From positions 1 through 9,010 of the forward strand of contig CAZFLD010000122.1 in assembly GCA_964519835.1 (NCBI GenBank): a stretch of 9,010 nucleotides of DNA. Reading direction: 5' to 3'. Under the pieces are notes generated by a model, which worked only from the letters and a program-made list of their open reading frames with translations, was not told where the DNA came from and made no database searches. Below, one piece after another: positions 1 through 7,377 of the stretch (position 1 is the stretch's first letter; every line of letters begins with the position of its first letter). This stretch comes from CAZFLD01 sp964519835. GTDB taxonomy: Bacteria; Spirochaetota; Spirochaetia; DSM-27196; CAZFLD01. A program made the position numbers and the translations under genes.

Positions 1-4
1 ACTA

Positions 5-22
5 GCGCGGCCGGCGCCGCGC
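5..22 (-). terminator. GC hairpin just after the coiled-coil gene, possible terminator
   Basis: GCGCGGC (5-11) pairs perfectly with GCCGCGC (16-22) around a 4-base loop. It lies 2 bases beyond the stop codon of the minus-strand gene. Any U-tract would fall outside the window, so a terminator role is only a guess. Confidence 0.3.
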
Positions 23-24
23 GC

Positions 25-381
25 CTACTCGCCGGCATCGGTCGTCTCCTCAGACACGGCCTCAAAGCCGGGATTTGCCAGGATATCCAGGAGGTCGGTC
101 GCCCGTGATCGAGCGCGCTCGATCTCATCCCGCGCTTCCTGGTTGATTACCTGTGCGCTCTCAACTGCGTTAAATGCATTCTCCAACTCGCCGCGAATGG
201 TTGCCAAGAGCTCTTCTTCCTGGGCCGCCAGTCGGTCCAGGTCCTCTTCCCAGCGCGCAACCGCCCGGTCCACGACAAGCTCACGCAGACTCCGGTTTTC
301 CACGTACAGGGCCGCTACGACAACCAGAACAACCGCTCCCACGATAGCCATGGGAATCCACGATAGACGCGATCGTTGCAT
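25..381 (-). CDS. Small membrane-anchored coiled-coil protein, function unknown
   Basis: I do not recognise a named family. The 118-residue product has a short basic N-terminus (MQRSR), one strong hydrophobic helix at about residues 8-27, and then a long charged region (about 28-100) rich in Glu, Arg, Leu and Ala with heptad-like spacing, which suggests a coiled coil. The C-terminus is short and acidic. The topology is probably a single-pass inner-membrane anchor, with the coiled coil either cytoplasmic or periplasmic; the sequence does not decide this. The start is well supported: AGGAGGT lies 5 bases upstream of the ATG. The gene is divergent from the secreted nuclease at 542. A GC-rich hairpin begins 2 bases after the stop. 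Proteins of this shape often act in cell-envelope or division complexes, but nothing here shows that role. Confidence 0.75.
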   Translation of the reverse strand: MQRSRLSWIPMAIVGAVVLVVVAALYVENRSLRELVVDRAVARWEEDLDRLAAQEEELLATIRGELENAFNAVESAQVINQEARDEIERARSRATDLLDILANPGFEAVSEETTDAGE

Positions 382-409
382 GTTCTACCTCCTTTTGCTG
401 TTCCCCGTA

Positions 410-415
410 AGTATA
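410..415 (-). promoter_or_regulatory. Possible -10 box for the coiled-coil gene
   Basis: The minus strand reads TATACT here, a 5 of 6 match to the sigma-70 -10 consensus, about 30 bases before the start codon. I see no good -35 box at 16-18 bases upstream; the nearest candidate (TTAGCA, 437-442) is 21 bases away. The call rests on the -10 box alone. Confidence 0.3.
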
Positions 416-448
416 TGGATTTGGATCGCCGGCGCTTGCTAACGGAAT

Positions 449-458
449 CCACATGTGG
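449..458. promoter_or_regulatory. 10-bp palindrome in the divergent promoter region
   Basis: CCACATGTGG is a perfect 10-bp palindrome midway between the divergent coiled-coil and nuclease genes. A dimeric regulator could bind it, but a single short palindrome can easily occur by chance. The rest of 382-541 shows no confident promoter for the nuclease gene. Confidence 0.2.
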
Positions 459-541
459 CCGTGATACGGTCGCGTCCACACCAGACCGTTTGGCCGTGCC
501 GCATCGAGGGCGCGGCGAGTGGCGACACTTCGGGGGCACTT

Positions 542-2332
542 ATGACAACGATCAGACACCGAATTTTTCTCACGGCGGCCGTTTTTTTCGTCGCCGTTAC
601 CGGCGCATCGGGCCAGTCGAGTGGCGCGGCGTATCTGTCGCGTGGCGATCTGCAGCCTCACGATATCCAGGGGGCGGGCCACATCTCGCCGTACAATCGG
701 GAGCGGGTCGACAACCTGGTAGCGCAGGTAACGGCCACAACCCTGCGTGGGTTCTACGTGGAGAGCGTCGATCCGGACGACAACCCGGCCACAAGCGAGG
801 GCCTTTTTGCGGAAACTATCCGTACCCCGGAGGTGGCGCCTGGTGACGTAGTCAGGTTGTCGGGCCGTATTGCCGAGGAGTACCCCGGCGGCCAATCGAG
901 CGGCTACCTGTCGATTACAAAGATTCTCAGACCACAGGTGGAAGTAATCGCGCGTGACGTGGCGCTGCGTGAGCCGACGCGCTTGGGACCCGCCGGTCGG
1001 ATGCCGCCCACGGAGGTTATCTCAGACGACTCCAACGGCAACGTCGAGGAAAGCCCCTTTGACCCGCAGAACGACGGCATCGACTTCTACGAAAGCCTCG
1101 AGGGCATGCGCGTGTCAATCCACGAGGCGGTGTCCGTTGGTGTTGTTCATACGGCGTACGCGGAGATTTTTGTGCTTGCGGATCGCGGTCGCGGCGCGAG
1201 CGAGCGCACACCTCGCGACGGCATTGTGGTCCGGGAGGGCGACTTCAACCCGGAGCGCATCCTGATCGACTACCGCGAGGAATTTCCGCCGTACATCGAA
1301 AACGGCACGCCGCGCGTGGCCGTTGGCGACGTGTTCACGGAACCGATTATCGGGGTGGTCGGATACTCCTACGGTAACTACAAGGTGCTGCCGCTCGATC
1401 GTCTGCCTCGCGTCATACCGCGCCGGCTCGAGCGCGAGCGCGTGGCGCCTGCTTCCGATCCGTCGATACTTTCCGTGGCCGCGTTTAACGTCTACAACCT
1501 GGGTGGCCAAAACGAAGCCGCTCATTTCGCGGACATAGCCGAGACCATAGTGGACGGCCTTGCCTCCCCCGATATTATCGCCTTGAGCGAAATCCAGGAC
1601 TCAGATGGTGCCGGACGGTCTTCGCGGACCGATGCCGATGTAACCGAGCGGCGGCTCTTGGCCGCCATCGGCGCTGCCGGCGGACCCGGCGACTACCGGT
1701 ACTTCGATATTGACCCCGTGTCAAACGAGGACGGCGGCGCCCCAAACGCCAACATCCGCGTGGCGTTTTTGTACCGCTCCGGCCGCGTTGAGGCGGGCGA
1801 TGCGGAGCGTGTTGCGCCGAATGACCGCGCCTTTGTTGGCGCGAGAAAGCCACTGGCGATGGAGTTTGTGTTCCGAGGTGAACGATTGGTTGTCATCGCG
1901 AACCACTTCAGCTCCAAGGGAGGTGACGGTGCGCTCTACGGCCGGTCACAGCCCCCGGTGCTCGGCTCCGAGCCGCAGCGGATCCTTCAAGCAGAGGCGG
2001 TGGCCTCGTACGCCGCCCGGGTTCTTGCCGATGATCCCGCTGCCCACGTGATCGTAGCCGGCGACCTCAACGACTTTGTGTTCTCGCCGCCGCTGCGTGT
2101 CCTAACGGGCAGTGGACTGGTGAACCTGGCCGAGGCCCTTTTGCCGGACGAAGAAATCTACAGCTACATCTACGAAGGGAACTCACAGGTTTTGGACCAC
2201 ATCCTGGTAAGCCCCGCGCTGTTCGAGGCGACAAATCCCACGGTCGACTACGTTCACCGCTATTCCGAGTACCTGTTCCAGGACCGATGGAGCGACCACG
2301 ATCCCGTGCTCGCACGGTTTGAGCTCGAATGA
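542..2332 (+). CDS. Secreted endonuclease/exonuclease/phosphatase-family nuclease (ExeM/NucH-like)
   Basis: This is probably an extracellular, metal-dependent nuclease or phosphodiesterase that cleaves DNA or nucleotides outside the cytoplasm. The 596-residue product starts with a signal peptide (basic MTTIRHR, a hydrophobic core at about 8-20, then Ala-Ser-Gly-Gln). Residues of about 30-190 resemble the OB-fold-like segment found before the catalytic domain in predicted extracellular nucleases (motif DIQGAGHISPY). The catalytic domain has all the expected family motifs: FNVYN (315-319), SEIQD with Glu350, NHFSSKG with His455, GDLND (507-511), DHIL (552-555) and SDHDPV (584-589). I chose the ATG at 542 because the signal peptide begins there and a GGGGG stretch lies 5 bases upstream. 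The in-frame ATG at 455 would bury the signal peptide behind 29 unlikely residues. The exact substrate cannot be read from sequence. The gene stands alone on the plus strand. Confidence 0.9.
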   Translation: MTTIRHRIFLTAAVFFVAVTGASGQSSGAAYLSRGDLQPHDIQGAGHISPYNRERVDNLVAQVTATTLRGFYVESVDPDDNPATSEGLFAETIRTPEVAPGDVVRLSGRIAEEYPGGQSSGYLSITKILRPQVEVIARDVALREPTRLGPAGRMPPTEVISDDSNGNVEESPFDPQNDGIDFYESLEGMRVSIHEAVSVGVVHTAYAEIFVLADRGRGASERTPRDGIVVREGDFNPERILIDYREEFPPYIENGTPRVAVGDVFTEPIIGVVGYSYGNYKVLPLDRLPRVIPRRLERERVAPASDPSILSVAAFNVYNLGGQNEAAHFADIAETIVDGLASPDIIALSEIQDSDGAGRSSRTDADVTERRLLAAIGAAGGPGDYRYFDIDPVSNEDGGAPNANIRVAFLYRSGRVEAGDAERVAPNDRAFVGARKPLAMEFVFRGERLVVIANHFSSKGGDGALYGRSQPPVLGSEPQRILQAEAVASYAARVLADDPAAHVIVAGDLNDFVFSPPLRVLTGSGLVNLAEALLPDEEIYSYIYEGNSQVLDHILVSPALFEATNPTVDYVHRYSEYLFQDRWSDHDPVLARFELE

Positions 2333-2353
2333 CGGTCCGCCTGGCGTTGCCCG

Positions 2354-2391
2354 GGCTGCGACGCTGAGCGTTGGGCCACAACGTCGCAGCC
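2354..2391. terminator. Long-stem hairpin after the nuclease gene, possible terminator or mRNA stabiliser
   Basis: GGCTGCGACG (2354-2363) is perfectly complementary to CGTCGCAGCC (2382-2391), with an 18-base loop. It begins 21 bases after the nuclease stop codon. No T-tract follows on either strand, so it is not a classical intrinsic terminator. It could act with Rho, protect a 3' end, or separate the two convergent genes. Confidence 0.45.
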
Positions 2392-2486
2392 ACGGTTCAC
2401 GCTCGTACCGTATTCGTTTGTCGGTGCGCGACAGGTCGACGCGATGCGCCTCCTGCAACCGAGTCTTAAGGAGAGTTGTCTTTCCG

Positions 2487-2516
2487 GATTGGCCCAAATT
2501 GGACCAGATTGGCCCA
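2487..2516. repeat. Three tandem 10-bp repeats in the convergent gap
   Basis: Three contiguous units read GATTGGCCCA, AATTGGACCA and GATTGGCCCA, with first and third identical. Each has a quasi-palindromic TTGG-N-CCA core, and the 10-bp period matches one helical turn. On the minus strand the first two cores read (TGGGCCA, TGGTCCA) can fold into a 7-bp hairpin with a 3-base loop. The array ends 6 bases before the phosphodiesterase stop codon. The rest of 2333-2522 holds only the hairpin listed separately; I see no gene there. Confidence 0.7.
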
Positions 2517-2522
2517 GGCCCC

Positions 2523-3740
2523 TTACGCCAAATACACGTTAACTTGCATCTCTTCGGGTCTAAGCCCTCCGTGCCAGCCGATAAAACGGTGGGGCTCACC
2601 GCCGGGGGGGATGTACTCCAGCGACACCGCCTCGCCGGCGATGCCCACAAAGTGGCCCAAGTTGCGTTCCGCTGCCTTAGACAGCGGGTCCGGACCGTAG
2701 AGGCCGAATCCAGAGAGGGTTTGCGGCCTAAACAGCCGAAAGTGCCGGCCGGCAGCGTGCGCGGCAAAGGCGTCGAGGAACGCCGTCTTATGCCCACGCT
2801 TTATGTGAAACACCGGCGTTGTCGCCTCGCCGGTTGGTCCGACCACGAGATGGTCCATCAAGGGATCATCCTCGTGCATCAATAGCTGCCGATCGGCGGG
2901 TACGTCGATAAGCCCGTGGTCGGCCGTGACGACGATTCGCGCCGACGGCGGGAGCCGCCTTCGGAGTCGTAGAAGCGCCTTGTCCAGACGGGCTATGGCG
3001 CGAGCGACCTTCTCGCTCCCGACCCCGTGCTCGTGGCTGTTGCTGTCGATGTCGGGAACGTACCAGTACAGGTAGCTTGCATCTTTGGTGTCCCGCAGAG
3101 AACGGCAAACGATTCGCCGGGCGCCCCAAAAGGTTCGGTACGCTTCCGCCGTATCACGTGCCTGCCAGACCGAAAAGGCGCCGCCTTTGACCTTTTTCGG
3201 AACGAGGTGAACAAAGCTCCGCGTAAAGCGTCGGGCGGCAGGACTCACCTGCATCACATCGTCCAATCCAAAGCCGAGCTTATCGTGGCCGTCGCCGGAG
3301 CCCCGCTCCACAAACGGCAGCGGAGCTATGACTCTTCCCCGATCGACAAAGTGTGTCCACCAGCCGGTAAGCGCATGTTCGGCCGGCCACCTGCCTGAGG
3401 CGAGACTTGTCAGGGCGACGGCCGTGGTGCTGGGAAAGACACTGCGGATAGGGATCGCCTCGGCGGTTTGGAAAAAGCCGCCCCGCGGAGCGGCCGGCAG
3501 CAGCTTCCGTCCAAATCCGTCCGCCAGAACAAACACGTATTGGTCAAACGCCCCGATCGCCTGCACAAGACGGGACACGTGCCCCACGGAGTCGCTCTGT
3601 TCCTGATCGGGGTCGCCGGCAAGGAAGGCCATGGCGCGTGCCAGATCTACGGAGTTTGCCTCGTTCCGATCGAGGGGTGAGCGAAGGGCGCCGGTTGAAA
3701 GTTGTTTATCAAGCCACGCTACATCATCCACTAATTCCAT
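2523..3740 (-). CDS. Type I phosphodiesterase/nucleotide pyrophosphatase-like enzyme (alkaline phosphatase superfamily)
   Basis: The 405-residue product belongs to the metal-dependent phosphodiesterase/nucleotide pyrophosphatase branch of the alkaline phosphatase superfamily, which hydrolyses phosphodiesters, nucleotide pyrophosphates or phosphomonoesters. The visible active-site set is complete: Asp74 in LADGFG, the nucleophile motif FPSTTA (102-107) followed by LTSLASGRWPAEHALTGW, DIDSNSHEHG with Asp230 and His236/His238, TADHG with Asp274-His275, and GWHGG with His390 near the C-terminus. There is no signal peptide or membrane segment, so the enzyme is probably cytoplasmic. The ATG at 3740 has AAGGAG 7 bases upstream. 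A longer in-frame reading to 3953 would run through the terminator and into the binding-protein gene, so I rejected it. The gene lies behind the transporter operon and may act on the imported compound; that link and the substrate are inference. Confidence 0.88.
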   Translation of the reverse strand: MELVDDVAWLDKQLSTGALRSPLDRNEANSVDLARAMAFLAGDPDQEQSDSVGHVSRLVQAIGAFDQYVFVLADGFGRKLLPAAPRGGFFQTAEAIPIRSVFPSTTAVALTSLASGRWPAEHALTGWWTHFVDRGRVIAPLPFVERGSGDGHDKLGFGLDDVMQVSPAARRFTRSFVHLVPKKVKGGAFSVWQARDTAEAYRTFWGARRIVCRSLRDTKDASYLYWYVPDIDSNSHEHGVGSEKVARAIARLDKALLRLRRRLPPSARIVVTADHGLIDVPADRQLLMHEDDPLMDHLVVGPTGEATTPVFHIKRGHKTAFLDAFAAHAAGRHFRLFRPQTLSGFGLYGPDPLSKAAERNLGHFVGIAGEAVSLEYIPPGGEPHRFIGWHGGLRPEEMQVNVYLA

Positions 3741-3747
3741 CGGCGTG

Positions 3748-3753
3748 CTCCTT
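3748..3753 (-). promoter_or_regulatory. Ribosome binding site that fixes the phosphodiesterase start
   Basis: The minus strand reads AAGGAG, 7 bases before the ATG at 3740. It supports this start over the ATGs further upstream, which have no such site and would overlap the solute-binding protein gene. Confidence 0.7.
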
Positions 3754-3775
3754 CGCCAGGGTTGGCGTCGTGCAT

Positions 3776-3811
3776 AAACAAAAACCGGCCGACTCGTTGT
3801 GAGTCGGCCGG
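3776..3811 (-). terminator. Strong intrinsic terminator after the solute-binding protein gene
   Basis: A perfect 11-bp stem (CCGGCCGACTC at 3785-3795 with GAGTCGGCCGG at 3801-3811) encloses a 5-base loop. On the minus strand it is followed at once by a T-rich run (TTTTTGTTTA). It starts 62 bases past the binding-protein stop codon and ends about 35 bases before the phosphodiesterase start. It should end most transporter transcripts. The plus-strand flank is not T-rich, so it acts in one direction. Confidence 0.9.
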
Positions 3812-3873
3812 CGAAAAGACATTTTGGGCCGCGCCGGCGACTTGCGGCGGCGGGCAATCCAAAAGACAAGCCG

Positions 3874-5211
3874 CTACGGAGAAGCGAGCTCGTGGACCTC
3901 GTTGGCCTCTTCCTCGAGGCGAGCGAGAACTTCTTCAACATCGCCACCGTCAACGATCTCGTTAAACGCGGCGGACATCAAGTCGCGGACTTCGTCATAG
4001 CCGGAATAGGGCGGCTCGGCCTGCGTACCGCTTGTCTCGAGAATCGTAAAGGCATCCTCGTAGCGAGGATTCTGCCCGAAGTAGTCGTCGAGGTTCTCGG
4101 CAACGCTGTAGCGAACGGGAAAGTAGTTCGAGATGCGAACCCATTCGGCCTGCTGCTCGGGAGCGCTCATCCAGCGAACAAAAAGCCACGCGGCCAGCTG
4201 CTGCTCGGGCGTGGTCTTGGGAACGGACACCGATGCGCCGTAGACGTTGACCTGGGGTCGGCGGGTGGTGTGGGGAATCGGAGCAACGCTCCACTCGAAG
4301 GAACCGGCTTCACCTTGGTCAACGGCCATCTGATAGAAGGGCAGGCCCGAGGTCGAACCCATCGTGAACATGACCTTTCGATTGCCAAAATCGGTCTGGT
4401 CGCCGTACCGTTCGGCGATCTTTTTGGCGTAACCGTCCTCGTAGAGGTCCTTCATAAACTGCATTGCGGTACGCAATTCGGGGGTGTCGAACACGTAGCC
4501 TTCACCGCCGGGAGCGGCGATTCCACCGCCAAGACCGATGGTCATCGCAAACATGTTGGAAGCATCGGTACGAAGGGCGTAGCCGTAGGTGCCGGCCTCT
4601 TCGTCGGTGGCGGCCATGGCGATTTCGCGGAACTCTTCCCAGGTCTGGGGCGGGCCGTCGAAACCAAGCTCTTCGAGCCACGTCTTGTTGTAGTACATGA
4701 CCTCGGCGGAGCGGTTCGGCGGAAAGCCGAGGCGCTGATTCCCGAACTGGGCGTTCACATCGGCGTTGTAGAAGCCGGGAAAGAAATCCGCCGGATCGTC
4801 TACGCCGTACTCCGCGTGATTGACGTACGGTGTCAAGTCGACCAGTCCATCGGCCACCTGATAGGCGGCCGCCTGGTTTTGGTAGGCCACCACGAGGTTC
4901 GGCACCTGATTGGCGGCGATCCCGGTGATCATCTTGTTATAGATGTCGCCGTATCCGCCCTGGTACTCCTGAACGACGGTGATGTCCCACTCGTTGGTCG
5001 CGTTGAATCGATCAACCATCTCCGCAAGGCCGTCTTGGCGCTCACGACTATGCTGGTGCCAGTAGATAACTTCCGCACCCGTCGGATCGACGGTGTCGAG
5101 GTTCGCGCCGCCGGCCGCTGCCAGATCGTCCGCCACACCGCGGGCAAACAGGCCACCCGCCGCCACAACCAGCACCAAGAGCACAAGTGCCCTTTTTAGA
5201 AAACTCTTCAT
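3874..5211 (-). CDS. ABC transporter family 1 extracellular solute-binding protein
   Basis: This is the substrate-capturing component of a CUT1-type importer. The 445-residue product has an N-terminal signal (MKSFLKRALVLLVLVVAAGG, then LFARG) with no lipobox cysteine, so it is probably a soluble periplasmic protein. The mature part follows the usual family order: VIYWHQHS (48-55), the helix ending DRFNATNEWD, GIAANQVPNLVVAY (97-110), the RSAEVMYYNK segment (167-176) and QTWEEF (189-194), and a C-terminal lobe with VNVYGASVSVPK (321-332) and AWLFVRWMSAPEQQAEW (341-357). Length is typical. The WHQHS opening and general layout recall UgpB-like glycerol-3-phosphate binders, but I cannot confirm ligand residues. 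The start has a very strong AGGAGGAGAAGG leader. It sits 37 bases after the second permease and is the last gene before the terminator, which fits high expression of a binding protein. The protein is clearly acidic. Confidence 0.92.
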   Translation of the reverse strand: MKSFLKRALVLLVLVVAAGGLFARGVADDLAAAGGANLDTVDPTGAEVIYWHQHSRERQDGLAEMVDRFNATNEWDITVVQEYQGGYGDIYNKMITGIAANQVPNLVVAYQNQAAAYQVADGLVDLTPYVNHAEYGVDDPADFFPGFYNADVNAQFGNQRLGFPPNRSAEVMYYNKTWLEELGFDGPPQTWEEFREIAMAATDEEAGTYGYALRTDASNMFAMTIGLGGGIAAPGGEGYVFDTPELRTAMQFMKDLYEDGYAKKIAERYGDQTDFGNRKVMFTMGSTSGLPFYQMAVDQGEAGSFEWSVAPIPHTTRRPQVNVYGASVSVPKTTPEQQLAAWLFVRWMSAPEQQAEWVRISNYFPVRYSVAENLDDYFGQNPRYEDAFTILETSGTQAEPPYSGYDEVRDLMSAAFNEIVDGGDVEEVLARLEEEANEVHELASP

Positions 5212-5248
5212 CCTTCTCCTCCTCTGCTTTATTTGCTCCGGCCGGTAC

Positions 5249-6142
5249 TCACCCTTTGAGTCCGGTCCGGGCTATAGCCTCAGTTATTTGCCTCTGGGCA
5301 ATGATGTACACCACTACAACGGGCAGCAGGGCAATCATTGATCCCGCAAGGCGTAGGTGAATAAGCGCCGCGGCCTCGTTAATAAACGATGTAAGGCCGA
5401 CGGTAAGCGGGCGCCACGTGGGTGTTTGGGTAACAACCAGCGGCCACTGCAGCGCATTCCAAGCGCCCGTGAAAGCCAGAAACCCAACGGTAAAAAGCGG
5501 TCCGCGCGAGAGGGGCAACACGACGCGCCCGATAATGCCGAGATTGGAAAGGCCGTCGATCCGGGCGGACTCGATGATCGTGTTGGGAACCTGAGAGAAA
5601 AATTGGCGCAACAAAAAAATAAAAAAGGCGCTTCCCATAAAGGGCACGGTCAGGGCGGGCAGCTGGTCGACCCAACCAAAGGTCACGATAGTCAAAAAGT
5701 TCGGAATCAGGAGGACCTCTTCCGGCACCATCAATGTGGCGAGCAAGATCGTGAAAATAAGGTCCCTTCCACGGAAGCGAAGTTTTGCAAAGGCATAGGC
5801 CGCGGGAATCGACGTGAAGAAGACGCCGGCAACCGTGGTTGCAGCGATGATCACGCTATTCTTGAAGTAAAGGGAGAAGTCGGCGTCCTGCCAGGCTTCG
5901 GCATAGTTCTCCCACTGAGGAACGCTCGGCCAGAATCGCGGATCTAGAGGATTGGCGGCCGTCCGCGTAATGGTTTCGCCGTAGGTTTTTAAGCTGTTGG
6001 CGAGCATGTACAAAAACGGCAGGATCGCTATGGACGCACCTACGATCAAGATCGTGTACAGGAGAATTCGACCGGCCAGCCTGTTGCCGCGAATGCTGCC
6101 GGGCCGAGCCGCGTGTGGTAGGGCTCGGACTTCAGTCGCCAT
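5249..6142 (-). CDS. ABC sugar-type transporter permease, MalG/UgpE-like
   Basis: This is one of the two inner-membrane subunits forming the translocation channel of a CUT1-type importer. The 297-residue product is the usual length and has about six membrane helices (roughly 24-48, 95-117, 128-150, 161-183, 216-238, 263-283). The cytoplasmic coupling helix (EAA loop) is clear at about 191-212, with ESARIDGLSNLGIIGRVVLP; it is where the ATPase would dock. The C-terminus (ITEAIARTGLKG) matches the characteristic ending of this family. The start overlaps the end of the upstream permease by 11 bases, and no strong ribosome site precedes it, so translation is probably coupled. The ligand cannot be told from the permease. 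Confidence 0.93.
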   Translation of the reverse strand: MATEVRALPHAARPGSIRGNRLAGRILLYTILIVGASIAILPFLYMLANSLKTYGETITRTAANPLDPRFWPSVPQWENYAEAWQDADFSLYFKNSVIIAATTVAGVFFTSIPAAYAFAKLRFRGRDLIFTILLATLMVPEEVLLIPNFLTIVTFGWVDQLPALTVPFMGSAFFIFLLRQFFSQVPNTIIESARIDGLSNLGIIGRVVLPLSRGPLFTVGFLAFTGAWNALQWPLVVTQTPTWRPLTVGLTSFINEAAALIHLRLAGSMIALLPVVVVYIIAQRQITEAIARTGLKG

Positions 6143-7325
6143 AGTGCACGCGTTTCTCGAGGATTCGACGTTGCAGCACGGTTAGCCCGAGCACTATCAA
6201 GAACAGCAAGAGGCTTAACGCGGCGGCGTATCCAAACCGACTGCGCCGGAAGAAGGTAAAAAAGATGTACACGCTCATAGGATCCGTAGCGCCGCCTGTT
6301 GCGGGGTTGCGGAGGACGTAGATGCTCGAGAAGGACTTAAACGTGCCAATGACACCGAGGAGCGTCAGGAAGTACGTCGTCGGGGACAAAAGCGGAATGA
6401 CAATCTTTCGAATCACCGTAAGGCGCCGTGCCCCGTCCACCTCGGCTGCTTCATAGAGTTGCCGTGGGATGTTCGCTAGGCCGTTTGAGTAAATCAGCGC
6501 GTAGTAACCGATATAGACCCAGTAGTTAAAGATCATGATGGAGACGAGGGCAAGGCTTGGGCCCTGTGCCCAACCCGCCCAGTAGGTGTCGAGGATCGTG
6601 TCCGGGGATTGGGTGCCCCATCCAAAGGCCATTGAAAACACGCCGGCGCGTTCGCCGAGCCAGCCCAAGGGCTGTCCGTTGAATAGGCCGAGTAACTCGT
6701 TGGCAAAGCTCTCGGGTCGGAGAGAGAACAGAACTTGAAAGATTGCCGCGCTTGCAACCGTGGGAACGATGTAGGGCAATAGAAAGATCACACGGAAGGC
6801 CTGTTTGCCCTTGAACTTGTTGTCCAGAAGCACGGCAAGAATCAGGCCGAAGAGCAACTGAATCGGGACGGTGCCAAGGGAGTACCAGATTGTGATGCGA
6901 AGCGAATCGAGCATTTCCGCGTCGCCGGTCTGCCACAGGTTGGGCAGGGCGAAGGCAACAAGCGCAAGACCGGCGCTAAGAAGCACCGCGCCGCCGACGA
7001 TTTCGATGACGTGGCGGGGTTTTGAGGTGATGCGTGTGGAGTGAATGGCGGTGCGGCCCTGGGACAAAAGCCGCGGCCCGAGCACGACGAGGGCGATAGC
7101 CGCAAGGAGCAGGACCGGCCAAACAATGCCGCCCAGCGCGTCGTCAAAGTTTGAGAGTCCGAGGAAGGCACCCCGGCGAATGCGCCAGCGGTGCAAGGAA
7201 ACAAAGACCGTGTAGAAGACGGGAAAGATGCCGAACAGCCCAATTAAGAGAACCGCGGGTGTTACAAACAGATACCCGTCCCGGGCCTCTCGCCTGGCCA
7301 TGATGCTGCGCCGTGGTGTTCCCAT
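6132..7325 (-). CDS. ABC sugar-type transporter permease, MalF/UgpA-like, with two extra membrane helices
   Basis: This is the partner channel subunit. The 397-residue product is about 90-100 residues longer than a common UgpA-type permease. The first helix (about 18-43) is followed by the usual LGLSNF segment (55-60). Then comes an insertion of roughly 65 residues (about 66-130) with two additional hydrophobic helices (66-86 and 107-127) joined by a basic loop, before the normal continuation at DSLRITIWYS (140-149). Later helices lie near 141-167, 178-201, 255-282, 313-333 and 366-386. The EAA loop is intact at 291-311 (YEAAEVDGARRLTVIRKIVI). The start is uncertain: neither the ATG at 7325 nor the in-frame ATG at 7301 has a clear ribosome site. 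MalF of Escherichia coli also has eight helices, so extra helices need not impair function. Confidence 0.9.
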   Translation of the reverse strand: MGTPRRSIMARREARDGYLFVTPAVLLIGLFGIFPVFYTVFVSLHRWRIRRGAFLGLSNFDDALGGIVWPVLLLAAIALVVLGPRLLSQGRTAIHSTRITSKPRHVIEIVGGAVLLSAGLALVAFALPNLWQTGDAEMLDSLRITIWYSLGTVPIQLLFGLILAVLLDNKFKGKQAFRVIFLLPYIVPTVASAAIFQVLFSLRPESFANELLGLFNGQPLGWLGERAGVFSMAFGWGTQSPDTILDTYWAGWAQGPSLALVSIMIFNYWVYIGYYALIYSNGLANIPRQLYEAAEVDGARRLTVIRKIVIPLLSPTTYFLTLLGVIGTFKSFSSIYVLRNPATGGATDPMSVYIFFTFFRRSRFGYAAALSLLLFLIVLGLTVLQRRILEKRVHYGD

Positions 7326-7362
7326 CGCGACAGAGCATCGCCCTTGTATGTCAAATGAGTGT

Positions 7363-7375
7363 TAGCAAATTGCTA
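7363..7375. promoter_or_regulatory. Candidate operator: perfect dyad upstream of the transporter operon
   Basis: TAGCAA and TTGCTA form a perfect inverted repeat around one central base. On the minus strand it lies directly downstream of a -10-like TAAAAT, so it would cover the expected transcription start of the permease operon, a usual place for a repressor operator. The sequence does not match the central-CG pattern typical of LacI-family sites, so the regulator is unknown. Confidence 0.4.
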
Positions 7376-7377
7376 GG

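Noticed and set aside
455..541. Upstream start of the nuclease at 455
   Set aside because: It places 29 atypical residues before a clear signal peptide. The ATG at 542 fits export.
2319..2885. Plus-strand open frame across the convergent gap
   Set aside because: It starts inside the nuclease gene, is antisense to the phosphodiesterase, and shows no family motif.
3741..3953. N-terminal extension of the phosphodiesterase to an ATG at 3953
   Set aside because: It would read through the terminator stem and overlap the binding-protein gene, and it gives a low-complexity Arg/Ser-rich stretch. The ATG at 3740 has a good ribosome site.
3799..5199. Long plus-strand open frame (466 codons) opposite the solute-binding protein
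   Set aside because: It is an antisense shadow of a clearly recognisable binding protein, matches no family, and has no ribosome site.
7349..7354. Perfect TTGACA on the minus strand before the first permease
   Set aside because: The position 17 bases downstream reads GTCGCG, not a -10 box, and it directly abuts the start codon.
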